Below, in pieces: positions 1-7,639 of a DNA stretch of 24,103 nt. The stretch lies in assembly GCA_964418485.1 (NCBI GenBank), contig CAYQMH010000034.1, forward strand, positions 1 to 24,103, given 5' to 3'. Source of the stretch: JAFGHJ01 sp964418485. Its GTDB lineage: Bacteria > Hydrothermota > UBA3072. A model generated the notes under the pieces. That model was given only the letters and a program-made list of their open reading frames with translations, searched no databases and was not told the DNA's origin. The position numbers and the translations under genes were made by a program. Each line of letters begins with the position of its first letter. Positions within the stretch are counted from its first letter, which is position 1.

Positions 1-127
1 TAACTATGGATTGCAGAATAAGGTAGAGCCACTAAAATGCAAAAATCAAATATCATCCGCTATTCAATGTAGTTGAAGGGAACATAGAAAAATGGGAAAT
101 AATCGGAGATAAAAAATCCACTCAAGG

Positions 128-156
128 TTGATTTCCCCGGAAATTTGGTTTATAAT
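128..156 (+). promoter_or_regulatory. Sigma70-like promoter of the acetylesterase gene
   Basis: TTGATT (128-133), a 17 bp spacer and a perfect TATAAT (151-156) lie 50 bp before the start codon. Spacing and match are close to the bacterial housekeeping consensus. An AGGAG Shine-Dalgarno at 193-197 follows. Confidence 0.7.
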
Positions 157-205
157 ATTAATAGAAAAAGTTAAATTTTAACTAATAAAAAAAGGAGTAA
201 TATTT

Positions 206-2155
206 ATGAAGTTGAATGTAAAGATATTTAATTCAGTATTATTCTTTTATGTGTTCCTTCTTTCCCAAACTGCTTTTTGTGAAGTTAGACTTCCGAGATT
301 GATAAGCGACGGTATGGTTTTACAACGTGATACAAAAGTGAAAATCTGGGGTTGGGCTACACCGGGAGAGAAGATTAAAATAAACTTTAATGACAAAGAG
401 TATAATACTAAAACCGGAAACGACGGTAAATGGGTAGTTACACTTTCCAAAATGAAAGCGGGCGGACCGTACAATATGGAAATCAACGCGAGCAATAATA
501 TAATCGTAAAAGATATTCTCATCGGCGACGTCTGGGTTTGTTCGGGTCAATCCAACATGGTCCTGCCTATGAAAAGAGTAGAAGATCTTTATGAAGATGA
601 GATTACCAATGCTGAAAACCCCTTTATAAGACTTTTTCTCGTCCCAGAAAGGTATGATTTTAATACGCCTCATAAGGATGTGGAATCCGGTGAATGGAAA
701 TCAGTAAATCCCGAGAACATTCTTAAGTTCACGGCAACAGGTTATTTCTTTGCAAAAGCATTATATGAAAAATATAAGGTACCTATAGGTCTGATAAATG
801 CAAGTGTCGGCGGCACACCCATCGATGCATGGATGAGTGAGGATGCTTTAATGGATTTTCCTGCATCTCTCGAGACCGCTCAGAAATTCAAAGATAGTTC
901 TTACGTAAATCAAATAATAAGAGAAGATAAAACACGCATCAACACATGGTACAATCATTTAAAGCAGCTTGATAGAGGATACAGTGATCCGGAAAAAACA
1001 TGGTTCGATCCGAATTACGATGCTTCCGGATGGGATACTATGCAATTACCGACTTACTGGGAAGACGAAGGGTTGGAAGGCGTGGATGGAGTCGTATGGT
1101 TTAGAAAGGAAATTGAAATCCCTGCTTGCATAACAGGTAAACCGGCAAGGCTTTTTATGGGCAGAATTGTCGATAGTGATTTGATATATGTTAATGGCAA
1201 ATTCGTCGGTACGATCTCATATCAGTATCCGCCAAGAAAGTACGATATACCGGAAGATTTGCTTAAGGAAGGTAAGAATGTTATAGTTGTTAGAGTTGTT
1301 AATAATATAGGCAAAGGCGGTTTTGTCAAAGACAAGCCATATAAGTTGATAGTAGGCGAAAAAATTATTAATTTAAAAGGTCAGTGGCAATACAAATTAG
1401 GCGCAGAGATGGATTCGCTACCCGGACAGACCTTCGTTCAGTACAAACCAATAGGTCTTTTTAACGGAATGATTGCTCCTATCTTGAATTATAGAATTAA
1501 AGGGGTTATCTGGTATCAGGGAGAATCGGATACCGGTAGACCTGTTGAGTACCGGAAAATGTTGCCTGCCTTGATAAATAACTGGAGGCAGAAGTGGAAC
1601 GAAGGAAAATTTCCCTTTTTGTTCGTGCAGCTCCATAATTTTATGGAAACAAAAGATGAACCATCCGAAAGCAACTGGGCTCTCTTGCGAGAAGCTCAAC
1701 TTAAAACGCTTGCTGTTCCCAATACCGGTATGGCTGTAACAATAGACATCGGTGAATGGAATGACATACATCCTTTAAACAAAAAAGATGCTGGTAGGAG
1801 GCTTGCTCTCGCAGCTCAAAAGATAGCTTATGGGGAAAAAAATATTGTATATTCGGGACCAATCTACAAAGACATGAAAATTAAGGGTAATAGAATCATC
1901 CTTACATTCACGAACACCGGCAACGGTTTAGTTGCTAAAGGAGACGGAAAACTAAACGACTTTGCTATTTGCGGTCCTGATAAAAAATTCCTGTGGGCAG
2001 AGGCAAAAATCGAAGATGATAAAGTGATTGTTTGGAACAACAATATATCAAATCCTGTTGCTGTAAGATATGCATGGGCAGATAATCCTGAAGGTGCAAA
2101 TTTATATAACAAGGAAGGCTTACCTGCCTCACCTTTTAGAACGGATAACGAATAA
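206..2155 (+). CDS. Secreted sialate O-acetylesterase-like SGNH hydrolase
   Basis: Predicted exported carbohydrate esterase of 649 aa that removes O-acetyl groups from sialic acids or other acetylated glycans. A Sec signal peptide covers about residues 1-25, with cleavage likely after the AFC. A small beta-domain (about 26-105) precedes the catalytic SGNH/SASA fold. The nucleophile motif GQSNM has its Ser at 116, the WYQGESD block is at 436-442, and the acid/His pair D520/H522 is in NDIHP. A jelly-roll, galactose-binding-like domain interrupts the catalytic fold at about 265-370, as is usual in SIAE-type proteins. The ATG start is fixed by AGGAG 8 bp upstream and by the signal peptide. It is a single-gene unit, with its own promoter at 128-156 and a terminator at 2163-2211. 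The family is clear, but the true substrate is not: plant or microbial acetylated polysaccharide is as likely as sialic acid, since no sialidase or transporter gene lies nearby. Confidence 0.88.
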   Translation: MKLNVKIFNSVLFFYVFLLSQTAFCEVRLPRLISDGMVLQRDTKVKIWGWATPGEKIKINFNDKEYNTKTGNDGKWVVTLSKMKAGGPYNMEINASNNIIVKDILIGDVWVCSGQSNMVLPMKRVEDLYEDEITNAENPFIRLFLVPERYDFNTPHKDVESGEWKSVNPENILKFTATGYFFAKALYEKYKVPIGLINASVGGTPIDAWMSEDALMDFPASLETAQKFKDSSYVNQIIREDKTRINTWYNHLKQLDRGYSDPEKTWFDPNYDASGWDTMQLPTYWEDEGLEGVDGVVWFRKEIEIPACITGKPARLFMGRIVDSDLIYVNGKFVGTISYQYPPRKYDIPEDLLKEGKNVIVVRVVNNIGKGGFVKDKPYKLIVGEKIINLKGQWQYKLGAEMDSLPGQTFVQYKPIGLFNGMIAPILNYRIKGVIWYQGESDTGRPVEYRKMLPALINNWRQKWNEGKFPFLFVQLHNFMETKDEPSESNWALLREAQLKTLAVPNTGMAVTIDIGEWNDIHPLNKKDAGRRLALAAQKIAYGEKNIVYSGPIYKDMKIKGNRIILTFTNTGNGLVAKGDGKLNDFAICGPDKKFLWAEAKIEDDKVIVWNNNISNPVAVRYAWADNPEGANLYNKEGLPASPFRTDNE

Positions 2156-2162
2156 TCCTTAA

Positions 2163-2211
2163 TAAAAAATATCGGTGCGAGACCACTAGAACTTGCACCA
2201 TATATTTTTTA
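2163..2211. terminator. Bidirectional terminator between convergent genes
   Basis: Arms GGTGCGAG (2174-2181) and CTTGCACC (2192-2199) pair with one G-T type mismatch around a 10 nt loop. An A-rich tract lies on the left and a T-run (2205-2210) on the right, so it can act as an intrinsic terminator in both directions. It sits in the 84 bp gap between the acetylesterase gene and the FecR-domain gene. Confidence 0.8.
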
Positions 2212-2239
2212 TAAATATTAAACGATAACCTTTTACAGA

Positions 2240-3424
2240 CTACCTCGCCTCAGCATCTATTTTCAATTTAACAAGTTCAAGTTTTATTTTTCTGAAAGCA
2301 TTTAAATCCTTTATGAGAATAATCTTTGCTTTGTGAATCCTGTCTTTTAATTCTTCTATTCTTTCCGAGGCAACTCTTACTTTATTTGCCATCTCTACAT
2401 CTAAAACAGGCATTTTTTGTGCATTTTGCAGAAAATCATAATCACTTTCCATTTTTCGTTCCCATTCATATATATCTTGTGGTTTTACATCTTTTATGAG
2501 TGTTTCTATTTTTCTTACCTGATAATCTACTACACTTAGCTGTTGTTTTGCAATTAAAGGTTTTTGTTTTACTACATAACCTTCTAATTCTGTAGTTTCA
2601 AGGGATAAGCGTTTGATTTTTGCACTTAACTCCATCAATTTGGGTTCTTTTCTATTAAGTGCAGGATTTATAGCATTGTAGGAAAGATTTATACTATTTA
2701 GCCTATTTTCTATGAGCCCCTGTCTTTCTTCTTGTTGTTCGTATTTCTTCTTTAATTCTTCAATTCTGCTCTCATACTCATCAGTCAATTTTAATCTTCT
2801 GGCAAGAACGTAACCCTGCGCTATTAATCTCGATGCCTGCATAGTTCTCCCTTTACTTAAAGCGTGCTCGATCTTCATGAGCAAAAATTCCAGGTGGTCT
2901 TTTTTCCATTCATACCATTTTTTCAATTCTTTTAACTTGAACTCTTTGACTTCCATTTCCATATTCCTTCTTATTTTAGCCATTCTTTCTTTTTCGAGGA
3001 TTACTTCTTGTCCGGTTTGTTTGTCTTGTGTTGTTACTTTACCATCTACTACTTTAATCTGAGATTCATCATTGATATAAGAAACCTCAAATTCGGTTCC
3101 TATTACTCCTGAAACTGACAAAGGGCTTTTTATTTCGAAAGATTCGCCTTTCATCAATTTCTTTATCTTAGCCCACACTCTACCAATGGAAATAAAAACA
3201 GATCTCTCTTCTATCCCTGAAGTGGAAATTCGTGAGTTTTCATCTATGTAAAGAGTGCTGCTGTCGGAATAAAGTACCTCCGCCTGGGAACTATCATTCG
3301 CGATTATTGTATCATCATCCTGTATTACCATGCCTATGGTAGGCACAATTGTACTATCGGCTCTTTTAATCACTACATCATTTGTATAAAAATTTAAAAT
3401 TGTTCCTAAAATTATTAGTAACAT
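2240..3424 (-). CDS. FecR-domain protein with long C-terminal coiled coil
   Basis: A 394 aa protein with a short hydrophobic N-terminus (residues 1-13, signal or anchor). A FecR-type beta domain follows at about 30-145, with the recognisable stretch SPLSVSGVIGTEFEV at 100-114 and a KVVDGKV turn. The rest (about 150-394) is charged, Lys/Glu-rich and predicted largely alpha-helical coiled coil. FecR domains are best known in periplasmic regulators of sigma factors, but many stand-alone FecR proteins are probably envelope ligand-binding or scaffold proteins. No sigma factor or TonB gene is nearby. The neighbour upstream on the same strand is a CHASE2 adenylate cyclase; I recall that FecR and CHASE2-cyclase genes are often adjacent in diverse bacteria, which suggests a shared envelope-sensing role. 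The ATG start has AGGAG just upstream. The 238 bp gap to the cyclase gene holds repeats, so co-transcription is uncertain. Role not established. Confidence 0.8.
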   Translation of the reverse strand: MLLIILGTILNFYTNDVVIKRADSTIVPTIGMVIQDDDTIIANDSSQAEVLYSDSSTLYIDENSRISTSGIEERSVFISIGRVWAKIKKLMKGESFEIKSPLSVSGVIGTEFEVSYINDESQIKVVDGKVTTQDKQTGQEVILEKERMAKIRRNMEMEVKEFKLKELKKWYEWKKDHLEFLLMKIEHALSKGRTMQASRLIAQGYVLARRLKLTDEYESRIEELKKKYEQQEERQGLIENRLNSINLSYNAINPALNRKEPKLMELSAKIKRLSLETTELEGYVVKQKPLIAKQQLSVVDYQVRKIETLIKDVKPQDIYEWERKMESDYDFLQNAQKMPVLDVEMANKVRVASERIEELKDRIHKAKIILIKDLNAFRKIKLELVKLKIDAEAR

Positions 3425-3496
3425 AACTTCTCCTTTTTTATTTTAGATAAACTAAAGGCCCAATCAGTTCCGTAAATATATATAATAATACTTTTT

Positions 3497-3634
3497 TCTC
3501 TGTGTTCTCGGTGTTTTTTTCTTTTTTTATCACGATTAATTTCTCTGTGTTCTTTGTGCTTCAAATTTTTTCTCTGTGTACTCCATGCTTTTTCTTTCTT
3601 TAACTACATTTAATCTCTGTGTTCTCTGTGGTTT
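3497..3634. repeat. Four CTCTGTGTTC-type repeat units
   Basis: Four related ~21 bp units begin at 3497, 3542, 3571 and 3614. The best preserved reads TCTCTGTGTTCTCTGTGG. They are separated by T-rich filler. The same word family recurs in reverse orientation at 6704-6729 and, in a more degenerate form, at 11350-11370. I know repeats of this kind from non-coding DNA of many environmental bacteria; their origin is unknown to me. A short reading frame across them is a repeat artefact, not a gene. Confidence 0.75.
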
Positions 3635-3662
3635 AAGTTTTTTTATAATTAATCTTTTCCTC

Positions 3663-5633
3663 TTACCATAAAGACAAATCTGAAGTAATCGCATAAATCC
3701 CGGTAAATTCACTTTTACCTTTGAGCTGTATTTTCCCCACAAAATTGATTTTGTATGTTCCCTGGAGCCTGTTTTTTGTACTTTCCGATATTAATATTTT
3801 TGTCTTATATTCTTTATTAAGAGGTTCTATACGGGCAGAGGTATTTACGGGATCTCCTATAGCCGTGTATTCAACTCTATTTGACGATCCTACATTACCA
3901 ATTATTGCTTCACCGGAACTTATACCGATTCCAATATCAAGCGGCTCTTTTCCTCTCATTATTTCCTTTTGATTTATATAATGAAGTCGGTTTAGCATAT
4001 TAATAGCGCAAGAAACAGCACTGTCTGCGTGTCCGGGCTGGTTTATTGGGGCACCAAAAAGAGCCATGATCCCATCTCCAAGATACTTATCCACCATACC
4101 GCCATGTTGGAATATAATCTCCGACATCTCTTCAAAATAAGCGTTTAGAATATCCACAATGTTTTCCGGGTTCTCTTTTTCCGCTCTAGGAGTGAAGTTT
4201 CTTATATCGCAAAATAGTACACTAATTTCCTGACGTTTTCCTTCAAGATTCAGGGAAGGTGATTTCATTATTTGTTGTACTACTTCTTCCGAAACATATC
4301 TCGAAAAGAGGGATCTAATCCACTTTTTTTCTTCCTCACCAAAATAAATTCTGGAAGTGAGTCCGGCTAAGAAAGCAAATATAATACCAATTACCGGTCT
4401 CGACATTTCGTAAGATACGAAATAACTCATATACATCACAACCGTAAATAACAAATACCCTATAATAATTATAGAAGTAATTATGGGTGAAACATAAGGA
4501 GCGGTTTTATTTGCCAGTAATAAAGTAAGAGCAATTAGAAAAATTGATATTATAATTACTATAAACTTGCGAGGAGTGGTGATGGGTTTAGAGAATAAAA
4601 TGTTGTGTATCACATTAGCATGACATTCGACACCAGGCAGTTTGGCCCCGAAAGGAGTCTGAGAGTAATCGTACAATTCCGGGAGAGAAGAACCAAATAA
4701 GACTATCTTTTTTCTGAATAAAGTATCGGAAATGCTCTCTTTTACTACGTCCACGAATGAAACATAACGAAAAGTTTTTGCATCCCCCTGATATTTTATC
4801 CTTAAATAAACATTATCCTCAAGGGGGATTTCTCTACCTAAAATTTGTAATTTTCCCTTTCTAAAATTCCAATCTTCCACTGCTTTAGTTGCTACTGCAA
4901 GAGAAAAAGAAGGCAGCGTATTATATTTGTAATTAAAAAATAAGGGATCCCTTCTCCTTATCCCATCGGGATCGAAAACATCATTAACCAGTCCTATCAC
5001 GGCACCCGCATTTAAATATTCCGGAATGGGAATAGTTATTCCTTCAAAAGTGAGCTCCGGCTTCACCGGAGTTTTGACTTCGTTAAGATAGTATTCGCTC
5101 AAATCACTTAGAGGCTCGCTCGTACTGTCTCTATTCAAGTAGGAAGCAAGCACTACATTACCTGCTTTTTTTATAGATTGTGCAACATAGTCGTCAAAAG
5201 AAAAAGAGGAAAGAGAAGTCTTAAGTTTCTCCTTCATTTCCAAAGAATCAGCTGAGGGAAATACTGTTTTTAAATCTTCTGCCATACGATTCAAATATAT
5301 ATCTTTTACGAAATTACTCAAAGAATCAGGGACAGAGAATATAACATCCAATCCTATTACGTAAGGCCTCTGAGCTGAAATAACATCTATTGCTTTCCCG
5401 AAGAAATACCTTGGCCAATTATGATATCTTCCAAGTTCTTTTACACTTTTTTCATCTATATCCACGATAGTTATTTCCTCTATTTCCCGGTTCAGGTCAA
5501 TTTCGAAAAATTCCCTTTTATCATAAAGAAATCTCTCGAGAGGCATGTAAATCTGTGGTCTTAATTCCATAACTACAAACAGAATAACAATAATTGCAAG
5601 TCCTAATAATATTAAGGTAGTATTCCTTTTCAT
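3663..5633 (-). CDS. CHASE2-domain transmembrane adenylate cyclase
   Basis: Receptor-type class III nucleotide cyclase, 656 aa. TM1 is at about 6-24. An extracytoplasmic CHASE2 sensor follows at about 30-345, with VDIDEKSV, GLDVIFS and the VLFGSS...FGAKLPGVECHANVI region. Three further membrane helices lie at about 357-375, 382-405 and 411-430. The linker FSRYVSEEVVQQIM leads to the cytoplasmic cyclase domain at about 468-650. The catalytic set is complete: metal Asps D476 (CDIRNFT) and D520 (KYLGDG), adenine-selecting K516 with T590 (YTAIGD), and transition-state N597 and R601. This supports ATP as substrate and cAMP as product rather than cGMP. The ATG has no Shine-Dalgarno, and the best promoter puts the transcript start at the ATG itself. 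The FecR-domain gene lies downstream on the same strand. The signal sensed is unknown. Confidence 0.93.
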   Translation of the reverse strand: MKRNTTLILLGLAIIVILFVVMELRPQIYMPLERFLYDKREFFEIDLNREIEEITIVDIDEKSVKELGRYHNWPRYFFGKAIDVISAQRPYVIGLDVIFSVPDSLSNFVKDIYLNRMAEDLKTVFPSADSLEMKEKLKTSLSSFSFDDYVAQSIKKAGNVVLASYLNRDSTSEPLSDLSEYYLNEVKTPVKPELTFEGITIPIPEYLNAGAVIGLVNDVFDPDGIRRRDPLFFNYKYNTLPSFSLAVATKAVEDWNFRKGKLQILGREIPLEDNVYLRIKYQGDAKTFRYVSFVDVVKESISDTLFRKKIVLFGSSLPELYDYSQTPFGAKLPGVECHANVIHNILFSKPITTPRKFIVIIISIFLIALTLLLANKTAPYVSPIITSIIIIGYLLFTVVMYMSYFVSYEMSRPVIGIIFAFLAGLTSRIYFGEEEKKWIRSLFSRYVSEEVVQQIMKSPSLNLEGKRQEISVLFCDIRNFTPRAEKENPENIVDILNAYFEEMSEIIFQHGGMVDKYLGDGIMALFGAPINQPGHADSAVSCAINMLNRLHYINQKEIMRGKEPLDIGIGISSGEAIIGNVGSSNRVEYTAIGDPVNTSARIEPLNKEYKTKILISESTKNRLQGTYKINFVGKIQLKGKSEFTGIYAITSDLSLW

Positions 5634-5638
5634 ACAAA

Positions 5639-5668
5639 ATTATTACAAAAAAAAGGTAATAAAGTCAA
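5639..5668 (-). promoter_or_regulatory. Probable promoter of the CHASE2 cyclase gene
   Basis: On the minus strand, TTGACT (5663-5668), an 18 bp T-rich spacer and AATAAT (5639-5644) precede the ATG by only 5 nt. Initiation about 7 nt after the -10 box would fall at the start codon, giving a leaderless mRNA. This agrees with the absence of a Shine-Dalgarno site. Confidence 0.5.
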
Positions 5669-5691
5669 GGGTAAATTTGAATTGCCGGTCG

Positions 5692-5757
5692 GTTAGTCCG
5701 CCTACGGGTTGGGCTGTAAAAAACAGACTAACAGACCCACGCACTAACACACCAACA
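5692..5757. repeat. Small inverted repeat plus degenerate 16 bp tandem repeat
   Basis: GTTAGTC (5692-5698) is the reverse complement of GACTAAC (5726-5732), with CTGT/ACAG nested inside. Two ~16 bp units beginning GACTAACAGACC and CACTAACACACC follow in tandem (5726-5741 and 5742-5757, 12 of 16 identical). It lies between the divergent cyclase and hisF promoters. No protein-coding sense is visible. Confidence 0.4.
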
Positions 5758-5773
5758 AAATTAGACATGAAGC

Positions 5774-5801
5774 TTGACATATGATTATAGTTTAATAACA
5801 T
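5774..5801 (+). promoter_or_regulatory. Promoter of hisF, near-copy of the xth promoter
   Basis: TTGACA (5774-5779), a 16 bp spacer and TAACAT (5796-5801). The segment 5771-5810 matches 6792-6831, upstream of xth, at 37 of 40 positions. It leaves a leader of about 50 nt containing AGGAG before hisF. Confidence 0.65.
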
Positions 5802-5857
5802 TGTCTTGATTATTTAGCTTTAAGAAAAAACATTTTCAAATAAAATAAGGAGAAAAA

Positions 5858-6622
5858 ATGGATGAAATAAAAATTATGCCGTGTTTGGATATGAAAAATG
5901 GCCAAGTTGTTAAAGGTGTGCATTTTATTGATTTAAAACAGGTAGGCGATCCTGTAGAAAATGCTTCGTTTTACCAAAAAGAAGGCGCGGATGAGCTTGC
6001 TATGCTGGATATAGCAGCAACACTGGAAAACAGAAAGACAAGATTGGAATGGGTTAAAAATGTTTCCTCTGTTATCGATATTCCACTCACCGTCGGGGGC
6101 GGAATTTCCACGCTAGAAGATATAGAATTGGTCATTGCCGCCGGCGCAGATAAGGTTTCTATGAATAGCGCCGCAGTAAAAAATCCAGCTTTGATCGGTA
6201 ATGCAGTTTCTACTTTCGGCGCAGAAAAGATAACAATAGCCATTGATGGCAGAAGAAACAATGAAATGCCATCAGGATTTGAGGTAGTAGTAGCTGGGGG
6301 CACAAAACCCGTAGGTAAGGATGCAGTAGAATGGGCAAAACAGTGCGAAGAATTGGGAGCCGGAGTAATTCTACCTACCAGTATGGACGGAGACGGAACG
6401 AAAGCAGGTTATGATATAGAATTTACCAGGGCAATTTCCGACGCGGTTAGCTTGCCGATAATCGCTTCGGGAGGGGCAGGAACCCTTGAACATTTCTACC
6501 AGGGAGTAGTCGAAGGGGGAGCCAATATTCTTTTAGCTGCTTCGGTTTTTCATTTCCGTGCTTTAAGTATTAAAGAGGTTAAAGAGTTTTTGAGAAAAAA
6601 AGGGTTGAAAGTAAAACTCTGA
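5858..6622 (+). CDS. hisF: Imidazole glycerol phosphate synthase, cyclase subunit HisF
   Basis: HisF is a (beta/alpha)8 barrel that uses ammonia from HisH to convert PRFAR into imidazole glycerol phosphate and AICAR, in histidine biosynthesis. At 254 aa the length is normal. Both catalytic aspartates stand at their canonical numbers: D11 in CLDMKNG and D130 in IAIDGRR. The phosphate-binding loops LTVGGGIS (77-84) and ASGGAG, and the TSMDGDGTK segment, are present. The ATG follows an AAGGAG site at close spacing. It stands alone: no hisH, hisA or hisI is adjacent, and the only other his gene in the window is hisG, 2.7 kb away. The partner HisH must be encoded elsewhere. The isolated position leaves open a use outside histidine synthesis, as with HisF homologues in surface-sugar pathways, but the close match to housekeeping HisF and the nearby hisG favour the standard role. 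Confidence 0.93.
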   Translation: MDEIKIMPCLDMKNGQVVKGVHFIDLKQVGDPVENASFYQKEGADELAMLDIAATLENRKTRLEWVKNVSSVIDIPLTVGGGISTLEDIELVIAAGADKVSMNSAAVKNPALIGNAVSTFGAEKITIAIDGRRNNEMPSGFEVVVAGGTKPVGKDAVEWAKQCEELGAGVILPTSMDGDGTKAGYDIEFTRAISDAVSLPIIASGGAGTLEHFYQGVVEGGANILLAASVFHFRALSIKEVKEFLRKKGLKVKL

Positions 6623-6643
6623 TAAGATGGAAAAATGAACAAA

Positions 6644-6772
6644 GAAGTTAGAAGCCAGAAGTTAGGAGATAGAATCCCCTCCCCACTCCAAAAAAACAAT
6701 AAACCACAAAGGGCACAAAGAACACAAAGATTTTTTTTGTTTTTCCTATTCAACCATTCAACCATTCAACTT
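6644..6772. repeat. Composite of three short repeat types
   Basis: The gap between hisF and xth holds three repeat motifs in succession: GAAGTTAGAAGCCAGAAGTT-type (6644-6668), CCACAAAGGGCACAAAG-type (6704-6729, the reverse-orientation relative of the units at 3497-3634), and three tandem ATTCAACC units (6748-6772). No coding frame makes sense here. Confidence 0.65.
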
Positions 6773-6794
6773 GGATTCAAAGAATCTACGAAGC

Positions 6795-6822
6795 TTGACA
6801 TATTATTATAGCTTAATAAAAT
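6795..6822 (+). promoter_or_regulatory. Promoter of xth
   Basis: TTGACA (6795-6800), a 16 bp spacer and TAAAAT (6817-6822). The predicted transcript start is near 6829. This argues for translation from the ATG at 6851 rather than from the in-frame TTG at 6827, which would lie at or before the RNA 5' end. Confidence 0.65.
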
Positions 6823-6850
6823 TGTCTTGAGCATATATTTGGTAAAAAAT

Positions 6851-7618
6851 ATGGATATTATTTCATTCAACGTAAACGGTCTTCGCGCGATATTGAAAAA
6901 AGGATTCACCCAATGGGTAGAAAGCTCGGGGCCCGATGTACTTTGTCTACAGGAAATAAAAGCAAATAAAGAACAAATAGAACCAGTTGAATTTCTTAAT
7001 CTTGAAGAATATAATTTTTATTGGAACTCGGCAGAAAGAAAAGGATACAGCGGAGTTTTGGTCCTAACAAAAGAAAAGCCTAAAGAGGTTAATTTTGGTA
7101 TTGGAATAGAACGGTTTGATAAGGAAGGAAGACTCATCAGATTAAAATACACGAATTTTACTTTGTTTAACGTTTATTTCCCTAACGGAAAGATTAGTGA
7201 AGAACGCCTGCAATTTAAACTTGATTATTACGATGCTTTTCTTACGCTATGCGAGGAACTAAGAAATCAAGGAGAAGAACTCATAATTACGGGGGATTTC
7301 AATACTGCTCACAGAGATATAGATCTGGCAAATCCAAGAGAAAACGAAAAGTACTCCGGATTCCTGCCTGTTGAGCGACAATGGATTGATAAGTTATTAG
7401 AAAAGGGATACATAGATACCTTCAGACATTTTTATCCAAAAAAATCCGAAATGTATACATGGTGGACTTACAGATTCAACGCCCGAAAGAAAAATATAGG
7501 ATGGAGAATAGATTACTTTTTCGTAACCGAAGGTCTAATTGATAGAGTAAAGAAGTCTTCTATATTTACTGATGTCTACGGCTCCGATCATGCTCCCATT
7601 TTTCTACGAGTAAAATAA
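6851..7618 (+). CDS. xth: Exonuclease III-family AP endonuclease
   Basis: DNA base-excision repair enzyme that cleaves the backbone 5' to abasic sites. Related enzymes also have 3'-5' exonuclease or 3'-phosphodiesterase activity. It has 255 aa, typical for the ExoIII/Xth branch of the EEP fold. Visible active-site residues are N7 (ISFNVNGLRA), the metal ligand E35 (CLQEIKA), D149/N151 (ITGDFNTAH) and the terminal D246/H247 pair (GSDHAPI). The aromatic stretch TWWTYR is also characteristic. I chose the ATG at 6851 because MDIISFN is the usual start of the family and the promoter places the transcript start near 6829. No clear Shine-Dalgarno is seen before it. It is transcribed alone and converges on the beta-CASP nuclease gene, with 21 bp between them. 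Confidence 0.93.
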   Translation: MDIISFNVNGLRAILKKGFTQWVESSGPDVLCLQEIKANKEQIEPVEFLNLEEYNFYWNSAERKGYSGVLVLTKEKPKEVNFGIGIERFDKEGRLIRLKYTNFTLFNVYFPNGKISEERLQFKLDYYDAFLTLCEELRNQGEELIITGDFNTAHRDIDLANPRENEKYSGFLPVERQWIDKLLEKGYIDTFRHFYPKKSEMYTWWTYRFNARKKNIGWRIDYFFVTEGLIDRVKKSSIFTDVYGSDHAPIFLRVK

Positions 7619-7639
7619 ATTATTTATAAAGAAACGAGA

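Noticed and set aside
3497..3634. CRISPR array
   Set aside because: The units are degenerate, spaced 29-45 bp apart with T-rich low-complexity filler, and no cas gene is present.
3536..3742. Short minus-strand open frame over the intergenic repeats and the end of the cyclase gene
   Set aside because: Its product is made of translated repeat units (QRTQR-type words), overlaps the cyclase gene in another frame and has no convincing start site.
5858..6622. HisF paralogue for surface-sugar synthesis
   Set aside because: Both catalytic Asps, standard length and a nearby hisG fit the histidine pathway better, and no sugar-nucleotide genes are adjacent.
6827..6850. TTG at 6827 as the start of xth
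   Set aside because: The predicted transcript start (about 6829) lies inside this codon, and the family normally begins at the MDIISFN of the ATG at 6851.
7619..7639. AT-only palindrome between xth and the beta-CASP gene as a terminator
   Set aside because: The stem is about 6 A-T pairs with no GC, too weak to call.
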